Notes: generated by a model not told the origin, from the letters alone. DNA of 64,000 bases from Piezodorus guildinii (GCA_023052935.1 CM041292.1:177554200-177618199), one strand, 5' to 3'; shown: positions 45,746-56,999, numbered from the stretch's first letter. Translations and numbers: made by a program.

Positions 45746-45923
45746 ATGTATGTATGTTGTCTATACCATAATAAGGATTAATTTGAAAATGAAGAATGTA
45801 CTGCAGCGGAAGCAACTCATAGATCAGAGGAATTAAGAGATTAGCATCTCATGTTACCGAACGAGGAAGCGGCCTTGTTTCAAAAAACGCCGACAGACAT
45901 TTTTCGCAAAACCAAACCAATGC

Positions 45924-46170
45924 ACAATTCCCCCTTTAGATGTCGCTCCTTTTGCTTTCTTTCAACCAAAGAAAACCAGCGAGGATGCTTGGAATGGAGA
46001 ACTCTATAAAATGGCAAGAGAAGAAGTCCAAGCGCTCATTTTTTCTACAACTTCACAACTACTTCATATCCCTACTATTGATGCGTCTTTGTTCTCCACT
46101 ACAGCTGCTGTGCTTCTCTCAGATCATCTCCTCAAAGGATATAAGTTATTAATTCTGAAATGTATTATTT
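45924..46170 (+). other. Unrecognised ORF within the duplication, copy 1
   Basis: A frame lacking an ATG near its start reads LDVAPFAFFQPKKTSEDAWN, GELYKMAREEVQALIFSTTS, QLLHIPTIDASLFSTTAAVL and LSDHLLKGYK, then stops. In another frame upstream, EEAALFQKTPTDIFRKTKP may be its continuation, which would need a frameshift or splice. Balanced composition and length argue for a real coding remnant, possibly of a mobile element. The family is unknown to me. The identical frame recurs at 49390-49636, which reflects recent duplication rather than selection. Confidence 0.35.
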
Positions 46171-46379
46171 AGTAGTTATATGTAAATTTGTAATGTTATA
46201 GTATGTGAAATTCTTAAACTTAATATAATTTTATGTAATAAATGTTAAGTATAATTGTGCGTTATAATTGAATATGATTGATTGATTTTTGATAACTCTC
46301 TCCCCTTCAGGTAACTTTCTTCTAGACAAGTCGGGCTAATTTATTGTTACTAATTATGAGGTAGGCGGGAAGGATGTAG

Positions 46380-46442
<63 letters not shown>

Positions 46443-46500
46443 AATTGTTATGTATTGAAGATACTGAGGAGAGTTAATTCATTATTCAAAATTCAAAATT

Positions 46501-47751
46501 CAAAATTCCCGGTTCTGAAGCGAGCAAACCACTTACAGACTGTGCTTTCATCGCCATACACACTAACAACTTTTTTAACTATACAGCGGATTTTCATTTC
46601 AGTAAATGACGAAAATGAATTTTTTTCTCTTCCATTCGAGCAAGCGAAATACCTCATCAAGATAATGAATCTCGATTAAAACTGATGCATAAAGGCACCT
46701 TAACTAATCCTTTTTTTAAATATGTAAATATTAATTTATAAACATAGAGAGGGAGGATTTAATTGAAATATTGAATAATGTTAAGAACTTATTTTACAAC
46801 CCAATATTATCCCGACAGCGGGTTCGAGCCTGGATCTCAGGAGGGATAGAATTCCAACTAGAGGCAGCTTAGGACAGAATGAAAAATGCATGGTGTAAAG
46901 TGGCTCTTCTGGATAGCTGATTTTGATAAAAAAAAAAGTTGCTGTAACATCTCGAGCGTGTAGTTGTCTAAAATATGAAATCGTAAGACTTACCACACAG
47001 GGATAAAATCTCAACTAGAGGCAGCTTAGGACAAAATAAAAAATGCATGGTGTAAAGTGGCTCTTCTGGTTAGCTGATTTTGATAAAAAAAGTTGCTGTA
47101 AGATCTCGGGCGTATTATTGTCTTAGATATGAAATCGTAAAATTGTTCGTTTTCGCGCTAGCCTTACCACACACGGATACACATACACAGCTTTTCGCGC
47201 GAAATGATTATTTAAACTTAAAACGCGGATTTCCGTTGAAAACTGGAATTATAAAATTTTCACTATCGCGATACTTTCCCTTACTACATATTTCATATAT
47301 GGGTAAGTGAAAGAAATAATGATACACTAATAAATCATGTACCTGAAAATTCGATCTACTATTATTGTAAGCAAATTTTAATATTATATTTTGTTTTTTC
47401 ATTTTTATGGCATGAATATGAGACAATAAATTTTTGAATCTTAGCCTAAATTAAATCGTATATTTATTGACTGGACCTGGAGACTCGTAAGAAACGTAAA
47501 TAGTCAATAATAAAAATTAATCCAGTTGTTTTTTTTACGGCAAAAGCTAAAATGCTTTAGGCACATATAGTGCATTATTTATGTATTATTCACCTTAAAA
47601 TACCCTTGGGCTAAAGATGAAATAGAGGTTTTATGTACGTACATATTTTATTGTGTATGTTTTGTTTGAAAAATCAAAGAAGGATGTGAAACGAAAAAAA
47701 AATTTTTTTTCTTAAAATTAATATTAAAATTTTATACTTATATACATATAT

Positions 47752-47811
<60 letters not shown>

Positions 47812-48000
47812 GTATGTGAGTGTGTGTGTGTATAATACGATAATAATATCAGACTGACCTAAGATGATGAAAGTATGACAGCTACTCACTGACTAACTAT
47901 TATCTAAAGGCTACGTCCCCCACTACAACGATTTGTCATTTCTTCGCTTGTCAACTGTCTATAAGGCGCTACGGTAATAATATACATTCGTAATGGATTG

Positions 48001-48054
<54 letters not shown>

Positions 48055-48567
48055 TATATATAAGTTTCTGTTGTTCTCAGGTTTCAGTCAATATATAACA
48101 ATTTTATCTATGCGACGTTTCGAGAATTCATTGTTCTCATAATCATGCCTTAACAACGGAAAAACAAAAAAAAAAGAACATTAATATTATTATACAATAA
48201 TTAATATATAAATAAAATAAACTGTATTCATATTTTTACATTTTGACAAAATGTTAACAATGATTTTGGATGAGTCCTTACAATCAGAAAATATTTTTGT
48301 TTTTTTGTGATTATAGTACATTAGCCTAAATGGCAAACATAATAATTAATATATGATGTTATTGTTAGAGATATAGAAAAGAATACATTGAACAATGAAT
48401 ACTCATACAGTTGGTACATAGATATTTTAAATTAGGATTTACATTAAAGATTTTACTATAAAATTACTTACAATTTTGGACAAAATAGTGTCTTAATTAG
48501 ACTTGTGTAGTCTACAAACTTTGAAAGAACACTGAAAAAATAAAAAAGGAATAGTTCAAATATGGAA

Positions 48568-48599
<32 letters not shown>

Positions 48600-49177
48600 T
48601 TATCTAATGGTCTTATGGTTCAGTCAATAAATAATCGATTTTATTCTGGCTACTTTTCGAGAATTTATTGTTCTCATAATCATGCCCTAACAGTGGAAAA
48701 TTAAGTACATTAAAATTTGTATACAACAATTAATGGATGACGTTTTTGTTAGAGAGACAGAAAAATATTCAGTAGTTAAATAGATATTTTGATTAGATTT
48801 TACATTAAAGATATTAATATAAATTTATTTACATTTTGAGATAAAATAGTGTCTTACACTTATAAACTTAGAATAACACTGAAACAAAGATGCTAGGAAT
48901 AGTTAAGAAAAAGGTAGGGAGTGATTTTCGAAATAAATGACGTCAGAGAATCAGAGTTGTTTATTTATTATTGTTGTTATTAAGCCGTATTGTTGATATA
49001 TTTTTATTAAATTTTAAGAAAATGTATTAAGATCTTGGACATTTTTTTTCATATTTCGATTGAAGCTGGTTTTTACATAATGCATAATTTTAGGTAAATG
49101 GAATTTGGATATTTGTCCCATTGTTCTGAAATAAGTGGTGAGGGCAGTTTGCTCTGGTTTATTACAAAGAATTTCGT

Positions 49178-49211
<34 letters not shown>

Positions 49212-49845
49212 ATGTATGTATGTTGTCTATACCATAATAAGGATTAATTTGAAAATGAAGAATGTACTGCAGCGGAAGCAACTCATAGATCAGAGGAATT
49301 AAGAGATTAGCATCTCATGTTACCGAACGAGGAAGCGGCCTTGTTTCAAAAAACGCCGACAGACATTTTTCGCAAAACCAAACCAATGCACAATTCCCCC
49401 TTTAGATGTCGCTCCTTTTGCTTTCTTTCAACCAAAGAAAACCAGCGAGGATGCTTGGAATGGAGAACTCTATAAAATGGCAAGAGAAGAAGTCCAAGCG
49501 CTCATTTTTTCTACAACTTCACAACTACTTCATATCCCTACTATTGATGCGTCTTTGTTCTCCACTACAGCTGCTGTGCTTCTCTCAGATCATCTCCTCA
49601 AAGGATATAAGTTATTAATTCTGAAATGTATTATTTAGTAGTTATATGTAAATTTGTAATGTTATAGTATGTGAAATTCTTAAACTTAATATAATTTTAT
49701 GTAATAAATGTTAAGTATAATTGTGCGTTATAATTGAATATGATTGATTGATTTTTGATAACTCTCTCCCCTTCAGGTAACTTTCTTCTAGACAAGTCGG
49801 GCTAATTTATTGTTACTAATTATGAGGTAGGCGGGAAGGATGTAG

Positions 49846-49914
<69 letters not shown>

Positions 49915-49958
49915 AATTGTTATGTATTGAAGATACTGAGGAGAGTTAATTCATTATT
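46501..49958 (+). repeat. 3.5 kb tandem duplication, copy 2
   Basis: Colinear with 42992-46486. The visible differences are (AT)n lengths: 47754-47800 is longer, 48003-48051 slightly shorter, 48568-48596 and 49177-49202 much shorter, and 49847-49912 longer. There is also one extra A in the A-run near 48166. Only the 3' portion of the mariner fragment and all downstream elements are repeated. Confidence 0.93.
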
Positions 49959-50029
49959 AGATTATTTGATAAAAATCAAATAAATATTAATAAGCCTTTG
50001 TCGGCAAAAGTTCAAAAAGTGTTTAGTCA

Positions 50030-50440
50030 CCTCCTATGTATTCCCCAATGGGCTACCCGCGATACCCTAGGAAGGGTAAGGACAAAGGCTGGACCGCCGA
50101 CTTCGGGCGCATCTCCTATCTCCCACGCTTCCCTTTGTCATGTCTACCGATAAGAAGTCGGCATTTTCCCAAAAAAATGATATTTTGGAAAAGAAGAGAA
50201 GATAGAGGTGACGAGGGTGAGAATCGAGAAGCAGACGAGGTCAGTCGTATTCCAGATACAGAAGAGTGCAAGACCTTCCACGGAGGCCGTTGTAGATCCT
50301 AGAGAAGTCAGATGCTGGAGGATGACGAACTCGAACTTGGCTAATCGACTGAGTGTCCTGAGGTGAATTTTTGTAATACTGTGTTGCAGAGCTAGTAGTA
50401 TCGATCTCTTCAGTATTCTCTGTCATACTGTTATGCTTTA
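50030..50440. other. GC-richer block with overlapping open frames
   Basis: Frames of 88 (+) and 61 (-) residues overlap. On the minus strand REAWEIGDAPEVGGPAFVLT also reads open. There is no recognisable domain. It may be the 5' or 3' non-coding part of a retrotransposon, since GC-rich islands here are usually mobile-element pieces. Confidence 0.3.
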
Positions 50441-51160
50441 TTGAATTATTAACTAATTATGATAGATTTATTTAGTTATTTTTTTAATAATAACTGTATT
50501 AACGAGAAACTATAAGACATTTAAATATTCCTTCATGCCACCTAATACAATACCTATTGAGATTGGTATACACGAAACCTATGGAAAAGTGCTCCAATCG
50601 TTCGAAAAGTACAGTCCTTAAATATATTAACTAATCTAGTTTTTGAAGCTATCGCTGCATTAGAATAGCAGCCAGTCTAAAACTATCTGGAAAATATTAA
50701 AATATCTTCATTCTTTATTATACTTAATATATCTTTATTTTAAATTTAACAAAATGAATATTTAACATTAACGTTTAAGTAGAAAGAAAAAATTAAGAGT
50801 TGTATAGAAAAAAAAGAAGAAAAAAAATCAACGGTATAGATATAAGAAAACACGTAAATTTTAAGTTTTCATAGATGAATCAATTTTCTAAAACAGAGAA
50901 TAATTCTAATGATTATGCCGAAATTTAAGATGAAGAGAAAATTAAGGGTCTTAAGATCAACACTAACCAACAATAAGTATTTTTTAAAAGAGATAATCAA
51001 AAGTCTCAAAGAAAATTTAAGAAAAAATGACAACAAACAATAAACATTGACTTACTAGCTCGCGAACGACCAATCTATTATAATATCTTTGAACGGCCTT
51101 GAAAAAGTAATTACTGAAAATTTCATTAAGCAAAACTTCTAATGAAAGTATATACACAAA
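50441..51160. other. AT-rich spacer
   Basis: No repeat family or supported ORF recognised. Confidence 0.4.
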
Positions 51161-51164
51161 AAAA

Positions 51165-51555
51165 ATAATAATAAAAAAATAAACGCTGCAAATGATTACA
51201 CAATGGTTTATTATTTCCAAATAACAATATTAGGGTATAACTGTTTATATAGCTGTTAATAGGCAATTAAGTAATATGAAAAGCAATAATTCAAAGGATA
51301 ATATCATATCACTAGCCCTGATTTCAAAACGCAATATCTCAGCTAGTTGTTAACCAATTTCAATCATTCTTTTTTCATTTGGTCCAAAATTTAATTCTCT
51401 ATCAAATGACATGTGGCAAGCATGTTGATATTTATTAATTAGAAAAAATCGATTTTCTTGTATTAGTTATTCGGATTCCACGGATCTTGAAACGTAAGCT
51501 CTCAAATTTTGAGTGGGGGATTTTTTTTTTTTTGGTCGATCCCTCCGGTTATTTT
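51165..51555 (+). mobile_element. MITE-B copy, right end replaced
   Basis: GCAAATGATTACACAATGG, TTTATTATTTCCAAATAAC and CTGTTAATAGGCAATTAAG match the 30.5 kb copy. The right end stops after TTTTTTTTTTTGGTCGATC without the closing inverted repeat. Confidence 0.7.
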
Positions 51556-51720
51556 TTTTTAGCCTCAATATATATATATATATATATATTTATTTATTCG
51601 TATGCATTACAATTTGTCACAATGGACAATAATAATATTTTTAATGGATCACATTCATACAATATTTACAATATAAAGTCAAATTACATTAAAATTAAAT
51701 CAAACTAAATAAACGTATAT
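51556..51720. repeat. (AT)n tract and AT-rich retro-like segment
   Basis: A short (AT)n tract (51568-51590) precedes TTTATTTATTCGTATGC and AAATAAACG. It may be a reversed A-rich 3' end but no family match was found. Confidence 0.35.
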
Positions 51721-51844
51721 CCAGTTATTATTAATGATAAAGGTAAAGTGTAAGGTGCTCTGGAACCAGGAAATTTTGTTTCGAATATTTTAATGAAAAT
51801 CAAAAGAAAGGAAAAGAAAAGGAAATAGTAACGCAGTCCTGTAT

Positions 51845-52020
51845 AAATGCTTTTGGTTTATTATTTTCAACAATAAATCTTTGTAATCGACCAAAAGAAA
51901 AAAAAAAAATTCCCCCCTCTCAAAATTTGAGAGCTTACGTTTCAAGATGCGTGGATCCGAATAACGAATAAAAAAAAACCGTTTCTTCTAATTAATAAAC
52001 TTTTAAAAGTTTTTAAACAT
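51845..52020 (-). mobile_element. MITE-B fragment, inverted
   Basis: TGGTTTATTATTTTCAACAA, GTAATCGACCAAAAG, AATTTGAGAGCTTACG and GAATAACGAATAAAAAAAA are the complement of the MITE-B right half. Confidence 0.7.
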
Positions 52021-52074
52021 AAATCACACCAAATCTCAATTGCACCCCCGCGTAGCAAGGGCGAGTCGCAAGTA

Positions 52075-52190
52075 ATATAATAGATTATTTAATAAAACAC
52101 ACGATACTATTAAAAATCGAGCGAAATTAATTCTTTAACAATTATTCTCATCTCGAACTGTATTTAAAAATTCTTATACAAAAGTATAAT
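52075..52190 (-). repeat. Family A fragment
   Basis: AATATAATAGATTATTTAAT, AAAACACACGATACTATT and CGAACTGTATTTAAAAATTC are an internal family A block. Confidence 0.6.
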
Positions 52191-52305
52191 ACAACCAGTA
52201 AATGTAAATAAAATATAAAAAGGCATGAAACACATGTTTGGCAGGTTCCCATTGGAAGCACTCTAAAAATATTCTTAACTAGAAGGTCTCAGGGCAATCT
52301 CCTTT

Positions 52306-52673
52306 TCAGGGGCGCCTCGGAAGATTATCAAAAATTGAAGAACAATTGGTTCGTGCCAAATCAGGAACATTAAAGTCTTTATGGATCACTTTATCCGTCA
52401 CAAAGTAAGAAGCTTTGGATTGTATGGGTTGCATTCGGGAAGAATTTGATGGTTCAGTAGAGCCCCAAAGCTCTACTCCGCAAGTCCATATAGGCCTTAT
52501 GATAGTCATGTAGATGAGTCTTTTGTAGTCAAGTAGAAGATTAGAACGTTTGTGTAGTAAGTGTTGAAGTAGCCGTAAACATCGGGCAGTTTCTTGTCGT
52601 TTCAGATTTGTATGAGGGTTTTCATTAAGATGCTTGTCATGAAGGTGTCCTACATATCGGATTTTTATTTAAA
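52306..52673 (-). pseudogene. Jockey-type reverse transcriptase fragment
   Basis: From 52673 down: IKIRYVGHLHDKHLNENPHT, NLKRQETARCLRLLQHLLHK, RSNLLLDYKRLIYMTIIRPI, WTCGVELWGSTEPSNSSRMQ and DKVIHKDFNVPDL. This is the thumb and post-RT segment of jockey ORF2 (V-YLG-HLD, Y---I-P-W-YG-QLWG, IH-DL-VP). The frame is open over about 120 codons, making this the best-preserved jockey piece here. It lacks palm motifs and the C-terminal RRLKR part. It is the same family as 27.9 kb. Confidence 0.85.
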
Positions 52674-52942
52674 AGTGAAAAATTTCGATATCTTATTTTA
52701 TGTTTTCCATTAAATATTGAACTATAATCGGATATAAATCGTTGTTGCAATTCTGATATCTTATATTCAAGGTCATTTCTTATCTGTAGCTTATGAAACT
52801 CCAGGGTTCGGAGAGTAAGTGGATACAAATTCTGTTTTATAAAATTTTCCAATAACGATAAGTAGGTGCCCGAAATCTTATATGACGTATTAAATCATCA
52901 CGGTGTTAAATTCAGAATCATGGCTGAAACAGTTTAAGTACT

Positions 52943-53194
52943 CTGTGGTCATTTGTGGTGTAGTGGCTTGCATAACAACTTTCTACGGCCAAGGTTCAAG
53001 GTCCAAGCTCGACGGATAGGATTTTTTTTTTTAACCATCCATCGGAGGAGACGTAAAATGTTGCTCCGAAGCTTCCGCGATGTCAGGTACTCGTTAAACA
53101 TCACTATCATAATTAAACCTGGTTCAGCAAAAACTAGGATCCTCCGATTAACCAATGTAGTATAAAAGTGACGTTTCATAATTAAACAAACAAA
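52943..53194 (+). mobile_element. SINE-1 copy with possible 8-bp target duplication
   Basis: The head GGTGTAGTGGCTTGCATAAC, a diverged box B (AAGGTTCAAGGTCCAAG), and the body GATGTCAGGTACTCGTTAAA to AATTAAACAAACAAA. TTAAGTAC occurs just before the head (52935-52942) and just after the tail (53195-53202). Confidence 0.8.
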
Positions 53195-53205
53195 TTAAGT
53201 ACGCA

Positions 53206-53440
53206 ACATTTTAGGAACAATATTACGTACCGAACAACAACTAAGTTGTTAACATAAATGGTAAGTTGTTATTAATCTATATACTAACTTTGTTAATAAT
53301 TATTTCAAATTTAATATTGTTTCATGAAAACGGATATTTCACTATAAACGAAATGGGATTCTTTCAAAAAGTTAATTAAACTTTTAGAGTGTAATTTAAA
53401 TAGTTCATTGGAAATATAAAAAAGTAATAAACCGGTCTTA
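53206..53440 (+). repeat. Repeat E, uninterrupted (Helitron empty site)
   Basis: AACAATATTACGTACC, ACATAAATGGTAAGTTGTTA, TTAATCTATATACTAACTTT and TATTTCAAATTTAATATTG align with both flanks of the Helitron at 19.4-20.3 kb. The join lies at GTTGTTA/TTAATC. Confidence 0.75.
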
Positions 53441-53442
53441 CT

Positions 53443-53735
53443 TGTTTGTTTGTTTATTCATTTAACGTCACTTTATGCTACTATGGCTAATCGGACGATG
53501 CTACAGCGGAAGTCATAAATTTTGCCTATTCAGGTTTTATTAGGATAGGGATCTTTAACGAGTCCCTGACAATCGCACAGGCCACATTGGGACCACCTTT
53601 TAACGTCCCCTTCGAAGGACGGCATAACTAAGGAATTTTTACTCCCATTAAAAACTCCTAGGGCTACCACCGGGTTTGAACCCGGGACCTTTGGTATGAG
53701 AGGCTGTTATGCTAACCACCCTGCTACATATAACC
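53443..53735 (-). mobile_element. SINE-1, full-length
   Basis: The complemented tail TTGTTTGTTTGTTTATTCAT, the body ATTTAACGTCACTTTATGC to GAAGGACGGCATAACTAAGG, box B as GGGTTTGAACCCGGGACC, and the head TAACCACCCTGCTACATA. Both promoter boxes are well preserved. Confidence 0.88.
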
Positions 53736-53754
53736 CCCGTTCCTACTTGTGTAG

Positions 53755-54030
53755 TTTTACTTTCGCTTACCTATATATGAAATATATAGTAAGGGAAAAT
53801 ATTGCGATCGTGAAAATGTTCGAATTCCAGTTTTCGACGGAAATACACGTTTTAGGGTCTCCTGAATCAAAATGATCTAGTCCCGCAAAAAGGTCTGTAA
53901 ATGTGTGTGCGTTTGGTAAGTCTCCCTCGAAAACGGTAAGTTTTATGAAACTAAAATTCATTTAAGACAACCATACGCCCGAGATGTTACAGAAACTTTT
54001 TCATTAAAATCAGGGAACCAAATGAGCCAC
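53755..54030 (-). repeat. Family A copy, first part
   Basis: TTTTACTTTCGCTTACC, TATATATGAAATATATAG and AGGGAAAATATTGCGATCG open the copy. It reaches CAGAAACTTTTTCATTAAAA before the tandem block. Confidence 0.85.
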
Positions 54031-54149
54031 TTTATACCATAATGGTGGCGGCACCACCCCCAGTTTTCAACGGAAATACACGTTTTAGGGTCCCCTGAGT
54101 CCAAATAACCAAGTCCCGCAAAAAGGTCTGTATGTTTCTGTGTGTGTGT

Positions 54150-54184
<35 letters not shown>

Positions 54185-54405
54185 GTAACTCCCGGGCGGA
54201 AACGGTAAATCCTATGAAACTGAAATTTCATATTTAAGACAACTATGCGTCCGAGACGTTACAGAATCTTTTTCATGAAAAGCAACTGACCGGAAGATCT
54301 ACTTTATACCATAATGGTGGCGGTACCACCCCCAGTTTTCAACGGAAATACACGTTTTAGGGTCCCCTGAGTCCAAATAACCAAGTCCCGCAAAAAGGTC
54401 TGTAT

Positions 54406-54487
<82 letters not shown>

Positions 54488-54604
54488 TAACTCCCGGGCG
54501 GAAACGGTAAATCCTATGAAACTGAAATTTCATATTTAAGACAACTATGCGTCCGAGACGTTACAGAATCTTTTTCATGAAAAGCAGCTGACCGGAAGAT
54601 CTAC
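54031..54604 (-). repeat. Tandem duplication inside family A (272 + 302 bp)
   Basis: TTTATACCATAATGGTGGCG begins at 54031 and again at 54303. Each unit holds CAGTTTTCAACGGAAATAC, a (TG)n tract (54132-54184; 54410-54486) and GACGTTACAGAATCTTTTTC. The length difference is mostly the TG tract. The junction word GGTGGCGGYACCACCCCC is not found in other family A copies. Confidence 0.85.
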
Positions 54605-55310
54605 TTTATACCATGCATTTAGCACCTTCTTACGATTTTCTTAAAAGCGGCTAACGATTTTGATTAAACTCACTATATCGATGTAAAAGTTAATGGGCTT
54701 TAATATCATGTAGGATTCATTCTGATTACAATAGTCTGGCAGGGCTTAAATGCCGATATATTCAATTTTCTACTTCTAAAGTACCATTGATTTTGTTGAT
54801 TCTATAAAAATAACTATATTATCTTGTTACCACTAATGAAAAACAGGTAAATATATAAATTGAATGAATTCGATACCCAACTAAAGGAAAAAACTGGAAT
54901 AATATTTTTTTTTTGCAATTTTTAGTTTTTGAACAGTAACATACATGTGCAATATACCGTTGGAAAGCTAAACATTTTAGAAAAAAAAATTTTTAACACA
55001 CAAGCTTTTAAAAGTTAATAAAGAGTGATGAAAAGCCGAAAAAAATAATTGATTATTTTAGATGATAATGTAATTGATTTTTTTTACTTTCACTTACTAT
55101 ATATAGTAAGGGGAAGTATTGCGGTCGTGAAAATTTTCGAATTCCAGTTTTCGACGGAAATACACGTTTTAGGGTCTCCTGGGTCCAAATGACCAAGTCC
55201 TGCAAAAAGGTGTGTGTGTGTGTGGTAACTCCCGGGCGAAAACGAAAAGTCCTATGAAACTGAAATTTCATATTTAATCTAATCTAAAATAAATGTTTCC
55301 TTCGAAATAA
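54605..55310 (-). repeat. Family A remainder plus a second end
   Basis: TTTATACCATGCATTTAGC continues the copy to the GATAATGTAATTGATT area. At 55083 a new end begins (TTTTTTACTTTCACTTAC, TATATATAGTAAGGGGAAG) and runs through GTGTGTGTGTGTGG to ATTTCATATTTAATC. A 72-residue frame on the minus strand is repeat-derived. Confidence 0.8.
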
Positions 55311-55498
55311 TATAATTCTTATTTCAATAATAAGTTTATTAATAACCTGGTTTCAATTCCTGGGTAGAGATCAGATTTCGTCATTTCTAGAAAGTCGTTT
55401 TACAGGATAATCCGAAGATTTAGTACGATGGATCAATAAATTAAGATAAAACTCTTCAGTTTTGAAATTGCCATTTTTAGTATTTTTTTTTTCCGTAA

Positions 55499-55699
55499 TT
55501 AGTCACAAATACAATAATCCATAAATACCTAAATATCCCATTATTTGCATATCTAGCCCGAACTAGATATACCTCCTTTAATTCCAAATTATCAGTCCCC
55601 TCCAACTCACTCTTCCTCAACATCTTAACTCCTTCTATTCCCGATGATCCTACGAGGCGGCTGAAAAGAAGATGCCTCGAGCCCTACTGGTTTAAATAA
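55499..55699 (+). pseudogene. Jockey-type ORF2 C-terminus
   Basis: VTNTIIHKYLNIPLFAYLAR, TRYTSFNSKLSVPSNSLFLN, ILTPSIPDDPTRRLKRRCLE, PYWFK then stop. The IH--LNIP, SF-SKLS-PSN-L and RRLKRRWPRDL-type ending is typical of jockey ORF2 C-termini. The frame is intact to its natural stop, but the preceding RT is missing. Whether it belonged to the same element as the RT remnant at 58.1 kb is unknown. Confidence 0.75.
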
Positions 55700-55744
55700 A
55701 CGCTGAAGTACTACCACTGGGTAGTTTCTTCACATGATCATATA

Positions 55745-56108
55745 AAGTATAAAAATAAAAACGCTGCAAATTATTACACAATGGTTTATCATTTCCAAAT
55801 AACAATATTAGGGTATAACTGTTTTATATTTCTGTTGATAGGCAATTATGAAAAATAAATAAATAATTCAAAGGATAATGGCATATCACCACTGCTAATT
55901 CCAAAACGCTATAGCTCTGCTAGTTCTGAACCAATTCCAATGATTTTTTTTTTCATTTGGTAGACAATTTAATTCCCTATACAATAGCACTAAGAGCAAA
56001 ATTTATGGTATTTTTTATTTATTAATTAGGTTCTACGCATCTTGAAACTTATGTGGGTATTTTTTGGTCGATTACAAAGGTTTATTATTGAAAATAATTA
56101 ACCAAAAA
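55745..56108 (+). mobile_element. MITE-B copy with both ends
   Basis: GCTGCAAATTATTACACAATGG, TTTATCATTTCCAAATAACA to TTATTATTGAAAATAATTAA then CCAAAAATATTTTATA. Terminal pieces are imperfect inverted repeats, and internal deletions relative to the 30.5 kb copy are evident. Confidence 0.7.
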
Positions 56109-56269
56109 TATTTTATAAAGTTTTAGAATCAGTATAGGGCGAAAAAAAATTAACGACCAAAAAAAAATTATTCTATATATTTAAGTTTAAAATAAGAAGA
56201 GATTTAATTCCCTAAAAACTCAGTTATTCTTAAACATAGAGAAAAATCTAAAATATTTTCAAGATGTAG

Positions 56270-56420
56270 TCACCGGCACATAAATAAATAAATACCAAAA
56301 ATTTGAAACTAGCAGTGGTGAATGGCCATTTTCTTTTGAATTCTTTATTGCTTTTCGTATTAGTTAATTGCCTTTTAAACAGCAGTATATATATAAACAG
56401 TTATACCATACTCTTTTCAG
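56270..56420 (-). mobile_element. MITE-B fragment, inverted
   Basis: TTGCTTTTCGTATTAGTTAA, TTGCCTTTTAAACAGC and AAACAGTTATACC are the complement of the MITE-B left half. They face the preceding copy. Confidence 0.6.
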
Positions 56421-56995
56421 TCTCCTCGAAGGATTATCAGTAATACATAGGGGTGATAAGTTACTGACAAGTTGGCTTAATATCCAACTAATAGGATATT
56501 AAGGTCTTTATGGATCATTTTATTGTGGCAAAGTAACAATCATCTAGGATTTTGTATTGCAGGGGCTGCGCATACATAAGGGTGTAAGCGCATACATAAT
56601 TTAAAACCTTATGCACAGTGTTTGGGGAAAAAAAAATTATATTTCCACCCCATTTGGCCATTGCCTAGCTAAATTCCTGCTTATGTCCTTGCATGTTTCA
56701 GTTTTTAAAATGCAAGTCACTCCTAAAATCTGGAACATGGTAATTATTTAGTCTTGGCGTATTTCTCTTTTAGGATCGCTTCAACTCACCTTCCCGAGTC
56801 ATTCCTAACCTTGAACTAACGACTTCTCAACATATTTTTCTAGAACCATAGTCATTTATATTTTTCAGTGGATTGCAAAGAAACCAATGAACATGCTAAA
56901 TTATGATGAATCCGATTTTTCGCCTGGAAACTAAATAATTATCACTGATGTATACAGAACATCACTTCTATCCAGAAACTTAAAGGCTAAAATTT
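56421..56995. other. Spacer without recognisable features
   Basis: There are fragments reminiscent of the 52.3 kb jockey 3' side (GATCATTTTATTGTGGCAAAG against GATCACTTTATCCGTCACAAAG) near 56514, suggesting a very decayed minus-strand jockey piece. Not resolved further. Confidence 0.3.
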
Positions 56996-56999
56996 TTTT

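Larger units (their letters stand above)
42992..46486 (+). repeat. 3.5 kb tandem duplication, copy 1
   Basis: CAAAATTCCCGGTTCTGAAG at 42992 recurs at 46501 (offset 3509). The copies end at the same TTCATTATT (46486 and 49958). Between the copies sits a triple CAAAATT. Sequence outside the microsatellites looks essentially identical. The first copy includes (AT)n tracts at 44246-44276, 44480-44534, 45048-45106, 45686-45736 and 46382-46439. Confidence 0.93.

Noticed and set aside
45524..45836. YIYIYIYI-type frames here and near 37895, 41314, 47674 and 49014
   Set aside because: Translations of (AT)n microsatellites.
52637..52852. 71-codon minus-strand frame upstream of the jockey fragment
   Set aside because: It overlaps the real jockey frame in a different frame at its end and has no recognisable motif.
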